Shown here piece by piece: positions 50,696 through 61,959 of a stretch of DNA of 64,000 bases. Within the stretch, counting starts at the first letter, position 1. Every line of letters starts with the position of its first letter. The stretch comes from Mollicutes bacterium Phil14 (GTDB taxonomy: Bacteria; Bacillota_I; Bacilli_A; ML615J-28; CAG-698): contig MSHB01000002.1 in the NCBI GenBank assembly GCA_001940985.1, forward strand, positions 1-64,000, written 5' to 3'. Made by a program: the position numbers and the translations under genes. Below the pieces are notes generated by a model. That model searched no databases. It saw only the letters and a list, made by a program, of their open reading frames with translations, and was not told where the DNA came from.

Positions 50696-53600
50696 TTGAG
50701 AAATAAAAAGAAATATAGTTATATTCAAATTGGAATAGCATCTCCTGAAGAAATACGTAGTTGGAGTTATGGTGAAGTAAAAAAACACGAAACTATTAAC
50801 TATCGAACACTAAAACCAGAAAGAGATGGTTTGTTCTGCGAAGTTATTTTTGGACCAACTAAGGATTATCAATGTGCTTGTGGTAAAAGCAAACGTTCAC
50901 CACGTGGTGAATTAAAATGTGATAAATGTGGCGTTGAATTGACAGAGAGTAAAGTTCGTCGTGAAAGAATGGGGCACATCGAACTTGCTGCTCCAGTAGT
51001 TCATACTTGGTTCTTAAAAAATAGTCCTTCAAAGATAGCTTTAATGCTAGATATGAAAACTAAGGATGTTGAAGATATTGTATATTTAGCATCTTACATA
51101 GTTGTTGATCCTGGTACAATTGAAGGATTGACTAAGGGACGTATTTTAACTGAACAAGAAAATAGTATGTATCAAAGAGAATATGGTGCTAGTAAATTTA
51201 AAGCTCTTACTGGTGCAGAAGCAATTAAAAAATTATTGCAAGAATTGAATTTAGAAGAAATAGTAACTGAATTAAGAAATGAATTAAAAGATGCTACTAA
51301 ACAAAAACGTGAAAAATTAATAAAGAGACTTGAAGTAGTTGAAGCTTTTTATAAATCTGGAAATAAACCGGAATGGATGGTAATGGATGTTATTCCAGTT
51401 TTACCACCAGATTTAAGACCAATGGTTCAATTAGATGGCGGACGTTTTGCAACAACCGATTTAAACGATTTATATCGTCGTATTCTTAATAGAAATAATC
51501 GTTTGCGTAAGCAATTCGAACAACGTGCTCCTGGTCTAATTACTAAAAATGAAAAACGTATGCTTCAAGAAGCAGTGGATGCGTTAATCGATAATGGTAA
51601 AAAGAATAAAAAAGTTGTAGTTGAAAAGAATAGACCTCTTAAATCATTATCAGATTTATTAAGAGGTAAACAAGGTCGTTTCCGTCAAAACTTGTTAGGT
51701 AAACGTGTTGACTATTCTGGTCGTAGTGTTATCTGTGTAGGTCCAGATTTACAAATGTATCAATGTGGAATACCTCGTGAAATGGGATTAATATTGTTTA
51801 AACCATTTATAATTAATGCTATCATTAATAAAAATGCTGATTCTCAAGATGCTAATACTCAAAAGATTAGTATTAAAACAGCAAAAGAAATGATAGATGA
51901 AGGAAATCCAATTGCAATGACTGAGTTAGAAAGAATAGTTGTTGAACATCCAGTATTATTGAATCGTGCTCCTACATTGCATAGATTAGGTATTCAAGCC
52001 TTCGAACCAAAACTAGTTGAAGGTAAAGCTATTCGTCTTCACCCATTAGTTTGTACAGCATTTAATGCCGATTTCGATGGTGACCAAATGGCTGTTCATC
52101 TACCTTTATCTGAAGAAGCACAAGCAGAAGCAAGATTATTGATGTTGGCATCTAAAAATATCCTTGCTCCAAAGGATGGAAAACCAATTGTTACTCCATC
52201 ACAGGATATGGTTTTAGGTAATTATTATTTAACAATTGAAGAACCTAACGACCCTCGTGAAGGTAGAATATTTAAAGACATTGATGAAGTAGAAATGGCA
52301 TATGAAAATGATGAAATTGGTTTCCATACACGTTTTGCCATCCCTACAAAAGCTTTTACTAATTGTAAATTTACTGAAGAACAAAAGAATAAATATTTAG
52401 TTGCTACATATGGAAAAATTATTTTTAATACAATTTTCCCAATTGCTAAAAATGATGAAGATAAAGTTCCATTTGTAAAAGAAGCTGATGTAAAGAATAT
52501 AACTGACAAGACAAATGATATCTTCTTTATTGAAAAAGGTTCAGATATTAAAGCTGCCTTAAAGAACATTCCTTGTCCACATCCATTTAAGAAAAAATTC
52601 CTATCAGTTGTAATTGCTGAAGTATTCAAAAAATTTAAATTGGCAGAAACTTCAAAAACCCTTGATAAGATGAAAGATTTGGGATTCAAATATTCTACAG
52701 TTTCTGGTATTACTGTATCAGCAGCTGATATTAATGTTATTGGAACAAAACAAGAAAAACTTGATGAAGCAGAAAAATTAGTTGCTAAATATGATACTTT
52801 ATATCGTCGTGGATTGTTAAATCAAAAAGAAAGACGTCAAAATGTTATTAAAGTATGGCAAGATGTAAAAACATCTTTGGAAAATGACATTAAAAAAGAA
52901 GTGGATAAGAACTACATTAAGAATCATATCTATATGATGAGTGACTCTGGTGCCCGTGGTAATATCGCCAACTTCGTACAACTTTCTGGTATGCGTGGTT
53001 TGATGGCTAAACCTAACGGTGAAAGTATGGATATTCCTATTCGTTCATCATTTAAAGAAGGTTTAACGATGTCAGAGTTCTTCGTATCTACTCATGGTGC
53101 CCGTAAAGGTTCTACAGATACAGCTTTGAAGACTGCTGAATCTGGTTACTTAACTAGACGTTTAGTTGACGTTAGTCAAGATGTAATAGTTACTAAAGAA
53201 GATTGTCATACTGACAAAGGTATGAAAGTTACTACACTATATAATGATGATAAGACAGTTATAGTTCCATTACATGATAGAATTAGAGGACGTTTTACAA
53301 ATAAACCTGTTTATGATCCTAAAACTCATGAAATGATAGTAGATAAAAATGAATTTATAACTGATGCATTAGCGGAAAAAATTTGTGCTAGTGGTGTAGA
53401 AGAAGTTTATATTAGAACTTTATTAACATGTAATTGCGAAAATGGTGTTTGCGTAAAATGCTATGGTAGCGACTTATCTACTGGTGAAATTGTTGAAAAA
53501 GGTGAAGTTGTTGGTGTAATAGCTGCCCAATCAATTGGTGAACCTGGTACACAATTAACAATGAGAACTTTCCATAGTGGTGGTGTTGCTGGTGGTGATG

Positions 53601-54343
53601 ATATCACTCAAGGTTTACCACGTATTCAAGAATTGTTTGAAGCTCGTGAACCAAAAGGTAAAGCAATAATTTCTGAAATTGATGGTGTTGTTAAGAGCAT
53701 TAAACATGAAAAAGATAACAGATTTGAAGTAACTATTTTTAATAAAGTTGTTAATGAAGAAAAGAAATATTTAACTGATAGTGGTAAAGTTCCTATTGTT
53801 AAAGAAAAAGCTGAAATTCATGCCGGCGATAAATTAACAGAAGGTCTAATACATCCAAAAGAATTATTGAGAGTTTCTAGTTCTGAGGCCGTTGAAAACT
53901 ATATTTTGAAAGAAGTTCAAAAGGTTTATCGTTCTCAAGGTGTAGAAATTGCTGATAAACATATTGAAATTATCATCAAGCAAATGTTAAGAAAAGTATT
54001 AATAGTTAATGAGGGTGAAACAGATTTATTACCTGGTTCTCACATTTCTAAGAATGAGTTATATAACTATATTCATAAATGTCTAAAAGAAGGTAAACAA
54101 CCTCCAATTGTAAAATCTGTTTTATTAGGTATTACTCGTGCTTCATTACGTTCTGATTCATTCTTATCTGCAGCATCTTTCCAAGAAACAACTCGTGTTT
54201 TGACAGAGGCTGCTATCCGTGGTAAGAAAGATACTTTAGAAGGATTAAAAGAAAACATTATTATTGGCGGATTAATTCCTGCTGGTAGTGGTATTGCTTT
54301 TGCGGATGCCGTAAAGGTAGAAAATGATGATGATAATGAATAA
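50696..54343 (+). CDS. rpoC: RNA polymerase beta' subunit (TTG start)
   Basis: A 1215-aa beta' subunit. The N-terminal zinc site is [23 protein letters not shown]; the catalytic metal loop is [13 protein letters not shown]; the trigger-loop region has [10 protein letters not shown] and the second zinc site [16 protein letters not shown] at 50696 follows GAGGTG (50682-50687) by eight bases. A hairpin ends the operon. Confidence 0.97.
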   Translation: MRNKKKYSYIQIGIASPEEIRSWSYGEVKKHETINYRTLKPERDGLFCEVIFGPTKDYQCACGKSKRSPRGELKCDKCGVELTESKVRRERMGHIELAAPVVHTWFLKNSPSKIALMLDMKTKDVEDIVYLASYIVVDPGTIEGLTKGRILTEQENSMYQREYGASKFKALTGAEAIKKLLQELNLEEIVTELRNELKDATKQKREKLIKRLEVVEAFYKSGNKPEWMVMDVIPVLPPDLRPMVQLDGGRFATTDLNDLYRRILNRNNRLRKQFEQRAPGLITKNEKRMLQEAVDALIDNGKKNKKVVVEKNRPLKSLSDLLRGKQGRFRQNLLGKRVDYSGRSVICVGPDLQMYQCGIPREMGLILFKPFIINAIINKNADSQDANTQKISIKTAKEMIDEGNPIAMTELERIVVEHPVLLNRAPTLHRLGIQAFEPKLVEGKAIRLHPLVCTAFNADFDGDQMAVHLPLSEEAQAEARLLMLASKNILAPKDGKPIVTPSQDMVLGNYYLTIEEPNDPREGRIFKDIDEVEMAYENDEIGFHTRFAIPTKAFTNCKFTEEQKNKYLVATYGKIIFNTIFPIAKNDEDKVPFVKEADVKNITDKTNDIFFIEKGSDIKAALKNIPCPHPFKKKFLSVVIAEVFKKFKLAETSKTLDKMKDLGFKYSTVSGITVSAADINVIGTKQEKLDEAEKLVAKYDTLYRRGLLNQKERRQNVIKVWQDVKTSLENDIKKEVDKNYIKNHIYMMSDSGARGNIANFVQLSGMRGLMAKPNGESMDIPIRSSFKEGLTMSEFFVSTHGARKGSTDTALKTAESGYLTRRLVDVSQDVIVTKEDCHTDKGMKVTTLYNDDKTVIVPLHDRIRGRFTNKPVYDPKTHEMIVDKNEFITDALAEKICASGVEEVYIRTLLTCNCENGVCVKCYGSDLSTGEIVEKGEVVGVIAAQSIGEPGTQLTMRTFHSGGVAGGDDITQGLPRIQELFEAREPKGKAIISEIDGVVKSIKHEKDNRFEVTIFNKVVNEEKKYLTDSGKVPIVKEKAEIHAGDKLTEGLIHPKELLRVSSSEAVENYILKEVQKVYRSQGVEIADKHIEIIIKQMLRKVLIVNEGETDLLPGSHISKNELYNYIHKCLKEGKQPPIVKSVLLGITRASLRSDSFLSAASFQETTRVLTEAAIRGKKDTLEGLKENIIIGGLIPAGSGIAFADAVKVENDDDNE

Positions 54344-54346
54344 ATA

Positions 54347-54372
54347 AGAAAGTCCTTTTTAGGACTTTCTTT
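54347..54372 (+). terminator. Intrinsic terminator of rpoBC
   Basis: AGAAAGTCCT and AGGACTTTCT perfect ten-pair stem around TTTT; only a few T follow. Confidence 0.8.
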
Positions 54373-54444
54373 AAAAATATATTTATAAATGTGACAATAT
54401 GTGTTAAAATATGCATATAATTAAAAGAAAGTTAGGAGTAAAGA

Positions 54445-55305
54445 ATGTTTGGATTCAGATCAGATGGAAAAAGAATTAAAAATTTAGAACCAATTGTTAA
54501 AATTATACCACATATTATGAAAGCAAGACATGATTCGCAAAATCTTTTCAAATATGAGGTTTTATGTGATTCAATTGATAAATTCATTGTTGAACAAAGA
54601 GAAAATGAAGAAAAATCTTTTTCATATATGCATGTTGTAATTGCTGCTATTGTCAGATTAATAGCACTTAGACCACAATTAAATCGCTTTGTAGTGAATG
54701 GTAGAATATATAGAAGAAATAATATATATGTTTCATTTGTGGTTAAAAAATCTTTAAGGGATGATGTTGTTGAAACAACTGTTAAATTAAAGTTTGATGG
54801 TACTGAAGATATCGATACTATAAAGGAAAAAATTGATGAGAGTATTAGAAAAAACAGTACTAGAAAAGTTAAAAACAATACTGATAAATTAGCTAGATTT
54901 TTAACAAGAGTACCAAATTTATTTATAAAAATAGGTGTTGGTTTTGTAAAACTATTAGATAGATATGGAATGTTATCTAGGAAAACAATAGATGCTAGCC
55001 CATTTCATACTAGCTTTTTCATTACAAATTTAAAATCAATAAAGACAGATTATATTTACCATCATTTATATGATTTTGGAACTACTGGTTTATTTATTGC
55101 TATGGGAAAAGAACAAATGAAACCAATAGTTACTAAAGATAATAAGTTGGATGTTGGAAAAGTTATGACTTTAGGTATTGTTACTGATGAAAGATTTTGT
55201 GATGGATTTTATTATGCTAATTCTTTACGTTTGTTGAAAAGAATTATGGAAAATCCAAATGTTTTGAAAGAAAAATTAGAAAAGAAAGTTGAAGATATTA
55301 AATAG
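54445..55305 (+). CDS. 2-oxoacid dehydrogenase E2/CAT-fold acyltransferase-like protein
   Basis: A 286-aa protein of the CAT/E2 catalytic-domain fold without a lipoyl domain. RSDGKRIKNLEPIVKIIPHIMKAR, YMHVVIAAIVRLIALRPQLNRFVVNGRIY, IDASPFHTSFFITNLKSI and TDERFCDGFYYAN are typical of this stand-alone group. The catalytic HxxxDG of true E2 enzymes reads DERFCDG, lacking the His, so acetyl transfer is uncertain. TTAGGAG precedes the ATG. It lies between rpoC and rpsL, 11 bases before the CNNM gene. Confidence 0.78.
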   Translation: MFGFRSDGKRIKNLEPIVKIIPHIMKARHDSQNLFKYEVLCDSIDKFIVEQRENEEKSFSYMHVVIAAIVRLIALRPQLNRFVVNGRIYRRNNIYVSFVVKKSLRDDVVETTVKLKFDGTEDIDTIKEKIDESIRKNSTRKVKNNTDKLARFLTRVPNLFIKIGVGFVKLLDRYGMLSRKTIDASPFHTSFFITNLKSIKTDYIYHHLYDFGTTGLFIAMGKEQMKPIVTKDNKLDVGKVMTLGIVTDERFCDGFYYANSLRLLKRIMENPNVLKEKLEKKVEDIK

Positions 55306-55316
55306 ATAGGAGTAAT

Positions 55317-56660
55317 ATGGAAGAAAATGATGACGCGGACGAAGCAAATATAATTCCGCAAATAATATTGATTATTGTTTTAACTTTTGTAAATGCTTTT
55401 TTTGCTTCTGCAGAATTAGCTGTATTGTCTGTAAACAGAAGCAAGATAAAAAGATTAGCCAGCGAAGGAAATAAGCGTGCTAAGGCAGTAGAAAAATTAT
55501 GTTCTGATGAAACAAAATTTTTGTCTACTATTCAGGTTGGAATAACTTTAGCAGGATTCTTTTCAAGTGCTACAGCTGCTGTTGCGATTTCTGATGATCT
55601 TGCTACAATTGTTAGTAAAATTGGACTATCACTAGAAACTGCTAAAAGCGTATCTATGGTTTTAGTTACATTAGTATTATCATATTTTACTTTGGTTTTT
55701 GGAGAATTGTTTCCAAAAAGAATTGCCCTTAAAAATCCTGAAAAGATAGCAATGCTTGAAGCCAAAATATTGTGTTTTATTAAAGTTGTTGTAACACCAT
55801 TTGTAAAATTATTATCTGGTTCTTGCAATCTGTTAGTAAAAATATTTGGTTTAAATGAAAGTAGTGATGAAGAGAAGACTTCTGAAGAAGATATAATTGA
55901 TGTTGTCACATCAGGTGTTGAATCTGGTGCAGTTGATGAAGAAAGACAAAAAATTATTGAATCAACTTTGAAGTTTGATCATCTAACAGCTACTGATTTA
56001 ATGACGCCACGTGTTGATGTTTTTATGATTGATTGCGATGATGATACAAGAGAAAGTATAAATTCTATTCTTGATGAAAAATATACTCGTGTTCCGGTTT
56101 ATAAAAAAAATCGTGATAATATTATTGGTATAATAAATGTAAAGGATATAATAGAAGAAGCTAGAGAAGTTGGATTTGATAATATTAGCATTGAAAAGAT
56201 ATTGCGAGAGCCATTATTTGTTAGTGAACATATGAAGGCCAATCAATTATTTAAAATGATGAAATTAAAGAACCAACAAATAGCCTTGTTAATGGATGAG
56301 TTTGGTGGTTTTTCTGGAATTGTTACTATGGAAGATCTTATAGAAGAAATAGTAGGTAATATTTATGATGAATTTGATGATGAAAGAAATATAACTGCTA
56401 TTAGTGAAAACGAATATATGATCAAAGGTTCTACACCAATTCAAGAAATTAATCAAGAATTAGATTTACAATTAGATGAAAATAATAGAGAATATGACAC
56501 GATAGCTGGATTTGTTGTTGCAAATATTAATAAGATTCCACAAGTAGGAGAGACTATTAGTGTTGAATATGAGAATTTATATTTTGAAGTAAAAAGTTTA
56601 AGGAATAATCGTATTTTGACTGTATTATTGAAAATTGAAAAAAGTGAAGAAAACAGTTGA
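55317..56660 (+). CDS. CNNM/HlyC-type CBS-domain membrane transporter
   Basis: A 447-aa protein. The DUF21/CNNM membrane domain (residues about 10-195) contains IVLTFVNAFFASAELAVLSVNRSKIKRLA and FGELFPKRIALKNPEK. Two CBS domains (about 215-335) include LMTPRVDVFMIDCDD and FGGFSGIVTMEDLIEEIVG. A CorC_HlyC domain ends it (IKGSTPIQEINQEL). Members export Mg or Co ions, or are named hemolysins without proof. TAGGAG precedes the ATG. The rpsL promoter overlaps its 3' end. Confidence 0.9.
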   Translation: MEENDDADEANIIPQIILIIVLTFVNAFFASAELAVLSVNRSKIKRLASEGNKRAKAVEKLCSDETKFLSTIQVGITLAGFFSSATAAVAISDDLATIVSKIGLSLETAKSVSMVLVTLVLSYFTLVFGELFPKRIALKNPEKIAMLEAKILCFIKVVVTPFVKLLSGSCNLLVKIFGLNESSDEEKTSEEDIIDVVTSGVESGAVDEERQKIIESTLKFDHLTATDLMTPRVDVFMIDCDDDTRESINSILDEKYTRVPVYKKNRDNIIGIINVKDIIEEAREVGFDNISIEKILREPLFVSEHMKANQLFKMMKLKNQQIALLMDEFGGFSGIVTMEDLIEEIVGNIYDEFDDERNITAISENEYMIKGSTPIQEINQELDLQLDENNREYDTIAGFVVANINKIPQVGETISVEYENLYFEVKSLRNNRILTVLLKIEKSEENS

Positions 56661-56684
56661 CTTTTTTGAAAAAAAGAGTATAAT
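56657..56684 (+). promoter_or_regulatory. Promoter of rpsL operon
   Basis: TTGACT (56657-56662) and TATAAT (56679-56684), spacer 16, overlapping the CNNM stop codon. Confidence 0.8.
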
Positions 56685-56703
56685 ATGTGAGTAATTTGTT
56701 ATG

Positions 56704-56765
56704 TATGTTTTGGGACCTCTCAAAACATATATTTAGACATTTTTGAAACGCCAGGAACTGTGGCG
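56704..56765 (+). promoter_or_regulatory. rpsL leader with two hairpins
   Basis: TATGTTTTG/CAAAACATA (56704-56729) encloses GGGACCTCT in part, and CGCCA/TGGCG (56749-56765) encloses GGAACTG. They precede the S12 ribosome site and may bind a ribosomal protein (S7 or S12); the known leader class was not tested. Confidence 0.5.
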
Positions 56766-56789
56766 ATATTTGGAGAAAGGAGGAAAAGT

Positions 56790-57200
56790 ATGCCTACTAT
56801 AAATCAATTAGTAAGAAAGTCTCGTGAAGACAAAATTAGAAAGTCTAAAACACCTCATTTAGCTGTTGGATTTAACAGTTTAAAGAAAATTTACACTAAT
56901 ATTGAATCTCCACAAAAACGTGGTGTTTGTACACGTGTTACAACTATGACACCAAAGAAACCGAACTCTGCTATTCGTAAATACGCCCGTGTTCGTTTAT
57001 CAAACGGTATTGAAGTTACAGCTTACATTCCAGGAATTGGTCATAAACTTCAAGAACATAGTGTTGTTTTGATCCGTGGTGGTCGTGTAAAAGACTTACC
57101 AGGTGTTCGTTATCACATCGTTCGTGGTACATTAGATACAACTGGTGTAGATAATCGTAAACAAGCAAGAAGTAAATATGGCGCTAAAAGAGAAAAATAA
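56790..57200 (+). CDS. rpsL: 30S ribosomal protein S12
   Basis: A 136-aa S12 at the decoding centre. [33 protein letters not shown] and [14 protein letters not shown] are conserved, with the usual Lys residues of streptomycin-sensitive types. AAAGGAGG precedes the ATG at 56790; the reading from 56760 starts in a leader hairpin. Confidence 0.98.
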   Translation: MPTINQLVRKSREDKIRKSKTPHLAVGFNSLKKIYTNIESPQKRGVCTRVTTMTPKKPNSAIRKYARVRLSNGIEVTAYIPGIGHKLQEHSVVLIRGGRVKDLPGVRYHIVRGTLDTTGVDNRKQARSKYGAKREK

Positions 57201-57234
57201 TTAACTTCATAAAAAATGAAAGGAGGAATGAAGC

Positions 57235-57705
57235 ATGCCACGTAAAGGACATATTCCAAAGAGAAAAGTTTTACCAGATCCAATATATAATTCACAAGTT
57301 GTTACTAGATTAATTAATAACATTATGTTAGATGGTAAAAAAGGTACAGCTCAACAAATACTTTATGGTGCTTTCGCTAGAATCGAAAAACAAACTGGTC
57401 GTCCAGCATTAGACGTTTTTAACGAAGCATTAGCTAATATAACACCACAATTAGAGGTTCGTGCTCGTCGTATTGGTGGTGCTAACTATCAAGTACCAGT
57501 TGAAGTTAGAGCTGATAGAAAGATGACTCTTTGCTTGAGATGGTTAACTCAATACTCAAGATTAAGAAGAGAAAAAACTATGGAAGAAAGATTGGCTAAC
57601 GAAATTATTGATGCATCAAACGGTATTGGTAACTCTGTTAAGAAACGTGATGATACTCATCGTATGGCTGAATCTAATAAAGCATTTGCACATTATCAAT
57701 GGTAG
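57235..57705 (+). CDS. rpsG: 30S ribosomal protein S7
   Basis: A 156-aa S7 that nucleates the 30S head. [35 protein letters not shown] and [22 protein letters not shown] are conserved. AAGGAGG precedes the ATG, 34 bases after rpsL. fusA follows 15 bases later. Confidence 0.98.
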   Translation: MPRKGHIPKRKVLPDPIYNSQVVTRLINNIMLDGKKGTAQQILYGAFARIEKQTGRPALDVFNEALANITPQLEVRARRIGGANYQVPVEVRADRKMTLCLRWLTQYSRLRREKTMEERLANEIIDASNGIGNSVKKRDDTHRMAESNKAFAHYQW

Positions 57706-57720
57706 AAAGGAGTATAATTT

Positions 57721-59787
57721 ATGCCTCGAGAAATTGCATTAGAGAAAACAAGAAATATTGGCATTATGGCTCACATTGATGCAGGAAAAACTACTGTAAC
57801 AGAACGTATTTTATATCATACAGGTAAAATTCACAAAATCGGTGAGACTCATGATGGCTCTGCTCAAATGGACTGGATGGAACAAGAAATGGAACGTGGC
57901 ATAACTATTACTTCCGCTGCTACAACAGCATATTGGAAAGGACATCGTATAAATATTATAGATACCCCAGGTCACGTTGATTTTACTGTTGAAGTAAGTC
58001 GTTCACTAAGAGTATTAGATGGTGCTGTAACAGTTTTAGATGCACAAGCTGGTGTTGAGCCACAAACTGAAACTGTATGGAGACAAGCTACAGAATATCA
58101 TGTACCTAGAATAGTATTTATTAATAAGATGGATAAAACAGGTGCTAATTTTGATTTTTCTACAGAAAGTCTTCATAAAAGATTAGGAGCTAATGCTCAT
58201 CCAATTGAACTTCCTATTGGAGCAGAAAGCTCATTTGATGGAATAATAGATTTAGTTACTTTAAAAGCTTATCATTTTGATGGTAATCAAGATGAAAACT
58301 TTACTGAAATTGAAATCCCTTCAGATATGAAAGACGAAGTGGCAAGAAGAAGAGAAGAATTAATTTCTTCTGTTGCTGACTTTGATGAAGAATTAATGAT
58401 GGCGTTTTTAGAAGAAGAAGAAATTACAGTTGAAATGTTGAAAAAGGCAATTCGTACTGCCACATTAAGCGTTGATTTCTTTCCAGTAATGTGTGGAACT
58501 GCTTTCAAAAACAAGGGATTAAAACTTGTTTTGGATGCTGTTATTGATTATTTGCCTTCACCACTAGATGTTCCAACTATTAAAGGATCTGATAGTAAAG
58601 GTAATGAAGTTGATATTACAGTTAGTGATGATGAACCATTTGCTGCTTTAGCATTTAAAGTTATGACTGACCCTTTTGTTGGAAAATTAACTTTCTTCAG
58701 AGTTTACTCTGGACAATTAAGCGCTGGTTCATATGTATATAATTCTTCAAAAGATGAAAAAGAACGTATTGGACGTCTTCTATTAATGCACGCTAATGAT
58801 CGTACAGAAATTAAAGAAGTTCATGCTGGAGATATTGCTGCTGCAGTTGGATTAAAAGATACTACTACAGGTGATACGTTGTGTGATTCAAAGAGAAATG
58901 TAATTTTGGAATCTATGACTTTCCCAGAACCTGTTATCCATGTTGCCATTGAACCAAAAACTAAAGGTGATCAAGACAAAATGGGTGTAGCTTTACAAAA
59001 ACTAGCTGAAGAAGATCCTACATTTAGAACATATACTGATGCCGAAACTGGACAAACAATTATTGCTGGTATGGGCGAATTGCACTTAGAAATAATCGTT
59101 GATAGAATGAAACGTGAATTTAAAGTTGAAGCAAATGTTGGTGCTCCACAAGTTTCATATCGTGAAACTATTAAGAGAAGTGCAGAAGTTCAAGGTAAGT
59201 TTGTTCGTCAATCAGGTGGTCGTGGTCAATATGGTGATGTATGGATTAGATTCGAACCAAATCCTGGTAAAGGATTTGAATTTGTTGATGCTATAGTTGG
59301 TGGTGTAGTTCCAAGAGAATATATTCCTGCTGTACAAAAAGGACTTGAAGCTGCATTATTAAATGGTAATTTAGCTGGTTATCCTACAATTGATGTCAAA
59401 GCAACATTATTTGATGGTTCATATCATGATGTTGACTCAAGTCAAATTGCCTTTGAAGTTGCTGCAAGTTATGCATTTAAAAACAGTGCTCAAAAATGTC
59501 AACCTGTCTTATTGGAACCAATAATGTTAGTTGAAGTTGAAGTTCCTGATGAATATTTAGGAACTGTTATTGGTGATTTAATTAGTAAGAGAGGTAAAAT
59601 TGAAGGACAAGAAGCTCATGCTCGATTCCAAAGAGTTAAGGCTTTAGTTCCACTATCTAGAATGTTTGGATATGCTACATCTTTGAGAAGTAATACTCAA
59701 GGACGTGGAAATTATACTATGCAATTTGATAGATATGAAGAATGTCCAAAATCAATAACTGAAGAAATTATAAAAAAACGTAAATAA
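57721..59787 (+). CDS. fusA: Elongation factor G
   Basis: A 688-aa translocation GTPase. G1 [10 protein letters not shown]2 [10 protein letters not shown]3 DTPGHVDF and G4 NKMDKTGA are seen; domain IV has [22 protein letters not shown] precedes the ATG. Also needed for ribosome recycling. Confidence 0.98.
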   Translation: MPREIALEKTRNIGIMAHIDAGKTTVTERILYHTGKIHKIGETHDGSAQMDWMEQEMERGITITSAATTAYWKGHRINIIDTPGHVDFTVEVSRSLRVLDGAVTVLDAQAGVEPQTETVWRQATEYHVPRIVFINKMDKTGANFDFSTESLHKRLGANAHPIELPIGAESSFDGIIDLVTLKAYHFDGNQDENFTEIEIPSDMKDEVARRREELISSVADFDEELMMAFLEEEEITVEMLKKAIRTATLSVDFFPVMCGTAFKNKGLKLVLDAVIDYLPSPLDVPTIKGSDSKGNEVDITVSDDEPFAALAFKVMTDPFVGKLTFFRVYSGQLSAGSYVYNSSKDEKERIGRLLLMHANDRTEIKEVHAGDIAAAVGLKDTTTGDTLCDSKRNVILESMTFPEPVIHVAIEPKTKGDQDKMGVALQKLAEEDPTFRTYTDAETGQTIIAGMGELHLEIIVDRMKREFKVEANVGAPQVSYRETIKRSAEVQGKFVRQSGGRGQYGDVWIRFEPNPGKGFEFVDAIVGGVVPREYIPAVQKGLEAALLNGNLAGYPTIDVKATLFDGSYHDVDSSQIAFEVAASYAFKNSAQKCQPVLLEPIMLVEVEVPDEYLGTVIGDLISKRGKIEGQEAHARFQRVKALVPLSRMFGYATSLRSNTQGRGNYTMQFDRYEECPKSITEEIIKKRK

Positions 59788-59810
59788 TATGTTTATGATA
59801 AAATAAATGC

Positions 59811-59839
59811 TTGCATTTATTTGGTAAATATTATAAAAT
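59811..59839 (+). promoter_or_regulatory. Possible promoter of tufA
   Basis: TTGCAT (59811-59816) and TAAAAT (59834-59839), spacer 17. It overlaps an inverted repeat AAATAAATGC/GCATTTATTT (59801-59822), which could be an operator or weak terminator. Confidence 0.45.
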
Positions 59840-59873
59840 ATATATAGAAAAAAATTAGGAGGAAATTTTAAAA

Positions 59874-61058
59874 ATGGCAAAAGCTAAATTTGAACGTACT
59901 AAACCGCACGTTAATATTGGTACTATTGGTCACGTTGACCATGGTAAAACTACTTTAACATCTGCTATTACTAAAGTATTAGCTGCTAAAGGTCAAGCAA
60001 AAGTTATGGAATATGACCAAATCGATGGTGCTCCAGAAGAAAAAGCTCGTGGTATAACGATTAATACTGCCCATGTTGAATATGAAACTGATTCACGTCA
60101 CTATGCACACGTTGACTGCCCAGGACATGCCGATTATGTTAAAAACATGATCACTGGTGCTGCTCAAATGGATGGTGCTATCCTAGTTGTTGCTGCAACT
60201 GATGGACCAATGGCACAAACTCGTGAACATATCTTATTAAGCCGTCAAGTTGGTGTTCCTCGTCTTATCGTTTTCATGAACAAATGCGATATGGTTGATG
60301 ATGAAGAATTATTAGACTTAGTTGAAATGGAAATTCGTGAATTATTAAACGAATATGATTTCCCTGGTGATGAAATTCCAGTTATCAGAGGTTCTGCATT
60401 AAAAGCTATGGAAGGCGATCCAGAAGCTCAAAAAGCTATCATTGAATTAATGAACGCTGTTGATACATATATCCCAACTCCAGTTCGTGATACTGATAAA
60501 CCATTCTTAATGCCAGTTGAAGACGTATTCTCAATCACTGGTCGTGGTACAGTTGCTACTGGTAGAGTAGAACGTGGTATCGTTAAAGTTGGTGATCCAG
60601 TTGAAATCGTTGGTATTAAACCTACTATCAGCACAGTTGTTACTGGTGTTGAAATGTTTAGAAAATTAATGGATCAAGCTGAAGCTGGTGACAACATTGG
60701 TACATTATTACGTGGTGTTACTCGTGACAACGTACAACGTGGACAAGTTCTTGCTAAACCAAAATCAGTTACACCTCATACTGAATTTGATGCACAAGTT
60801 TACGTATTAAGCAAAGAAGAAGGTGGACGTCACACTCCATTCTTCAGTAACTATCGTCCTCAATTCTATTTCCGTACTACTGATGTTACTGGTGTTATAG
60901 AATTAAAAGAAGGCGTTGAAATGATTATGCCTGGTGACAATGCTGAGTTACATGTTAAGTTAATTCACCCAATCGCAATCGAATTAGGTACTAAGTTCTC
61001 TATTCGTGAAGGTGGACGTACTGTAGGTGCTGGTAACGTTACTAAGATCGTTAAATAA
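59874..61058 (+). CDS. tufA: Elongation factor Tu
   Basis: A 394-aa EF-Tu that delivers aminoacyl-tRNA. G1 [11 protein letters not shown]3 DCPGHADY, G4 NKCDMVDD and domains II/III ([34 protein letters not shown]) are all present. AGGAGG precedes the ATG. Codon use is more biased than in neighbours, as expected for a highly expressed gene. Confidence 0.99.
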   Translation: MAKAKFERTKPHVNIGTIGHVDHGKTTLTSAITKVLAAKGQAKVMEYDQIDGAPEEKARGITINTAHVEYETDSRHYAHVDCPGHADYVKNMITGAAQMDGAILVVAATDGPMAQTREHILLSRQVGVPRLIVFMNKCDMVDDEELLDLVEMEIRELLNEYDFPGDEIPVIRGSALKAMEGDPEAQKAIIELMNAVDTYIPTPVRDTDKPFLMPVEDVFSITGRGTVATGRVERGIVKVGDPVEIVGIKPTISTVVTGVEMFRKLMDQAEAGDNIGTLLRGVTRDNVQRGQVLAKPKSVTPHTEFDAQVYVLSKEEGGRHTPFFSNYRPQFYFRTTDVTGVIELKEGVEMIMPGDNAELHVKLIHPIAIELGTKFSIREGGRTVGAGNVTKIVK

Positions 61059-61077
61059 TTAATTTATGATATAAATT

Positions 61078-61110
61078 GTTCGTCTTGTTTAGGCAAGGCG
61101 AACTTTTTTA
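61078..61110 (+). terminator. Intrinsic terminator
   Basis: GTTCGTCTTG and CAAGGCGAAC pair over ten bases (one G-U), followed by seven T. Confidence 0.85.
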
Positions 61111-61162
61111 TATTTGTACTAAAATGTTATTTAAAATTATATTTATTAAAAAAGGAAAAATG

Positions 61163-61171
61163 TGGTATAAT
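61163..61171 (+). promoter_or_regulatory. Extended -10 promoter of tatD
   Basis: TGG-TATAAT (61163-61171), 26 bases upstream of the tatD start. Confidence 0.55.
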
Positions 61172-61196
61172 AATGATGTGAATAAGAGGAATAAAT

Positions 61197-61949
61197 ATGC
61201 TAATAGATACACACACTCACATTTTTGATGATAAATTTGAAAATAAAGAAGAAATTATTAGAAACGCATTAAATAACAATGTTAAAGAAATGATTGTTGT
61301 TGGTTATGACAAAGAATCTTCAATTAAGGCCTTAGAATTAGTTAAGAAATATGATTTTTTATATTTGAGCATAGGATTACATCCAAGTGAAGTGCTAAAG
61401 GAAAATGATGAAGATCTTTCGTGGATGCATGAAATCTTAAAAAGCGAAAAGGTTGTTGCTATAGGTGAGATAGGTTTAGATTATTACTGGGATAAATCTT
61501 TTAAAGAAGAACAAAAAAAATATTTTAAAAAGCAAATAGAAATAGCAAAAGAGTATAATTTGCCAATAATCGTGCATTGCCGCGATGCTGTTCAAGATTG
61601 TTTTGATATTTTGAAAGATGAAAGTGTAGAAGGAGTAATGCACTGTTATTCTGGAAGTTTGGAAATGGCAAAAGAATTTGTTAAAAGAGGTTATTATTTG
61701 GGCGTTGGAGGAGTAGTAACTTTTAAAAATGCAGTTGAAATAAAAAAAATTGCAAAAGAAATAGAACTAACACATATTTTGAGTGAAACTGATTGTCCAT
61801 ACCTAGCTCCAACTCCATACAGAGGAAAAAGAAATGAACCAGCATATGTTAAATATGTTGTTGAAGAAATAGCAAAAATTAGAGGGGAAAGTATTGATGA
61901 TGTTGAAGGGTGTTTGGAAGCTAATGCAAAAAAATTATTTAGATTATGA
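61197..61949 (+). CDS. tatD: TatD-family metal-dependent hydrolase (DNase)
   Basis: A 250-aa TIM-barrel hydrolase. DTHTHIFDD (residues 3-11) gives metal ligands; GEIGLDYYW, IVHCRDA and SETDCPYLAPTPYRGKRNEPAYV are family marks. It acts as a 3'-5' nuclease or D-aminoacyl-tRNA-type hydrolase. AGAGG precedes the ATG. The gap to the protease gene is 10 bases. Confidence 0.94.
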   Translation: MLIDTHTHIFDDKFENKEEIIRNALNNNVKEMIVVGYDKESSIKALELVKKYDFLYLSIGLHPSEVLKENDEDLSWMHEILKSEKVVAIGEIGLDYYWDKSFKEEQKKYFKKQIEIAKEYNLPIIVHCRDAVQDCFDILKDESVEGVMHCYSGSLEMAKEFVKRGYYLGVGGVVTFKNAVEIKKIAKEIELTHILSETDCPYLAPTPYRGKRNEPAYVKYVVEEIAKIRGESIDDVEGCLEANAKKLFRL

Positions 61950-61959
61950 GGTGGTAATA

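Noticed and set aside
52225..52689. 154-aa minus-strand open frame inside rpoC
   Set aside because: It is fully antisense to conserved rpoC sequence, with no ribosome site or known family.
54432..54878. 148-aa minus-strand open frame
   Set aside because: Antisense shadow of the E2-like gene, which has clear family motifs on the plus strand.
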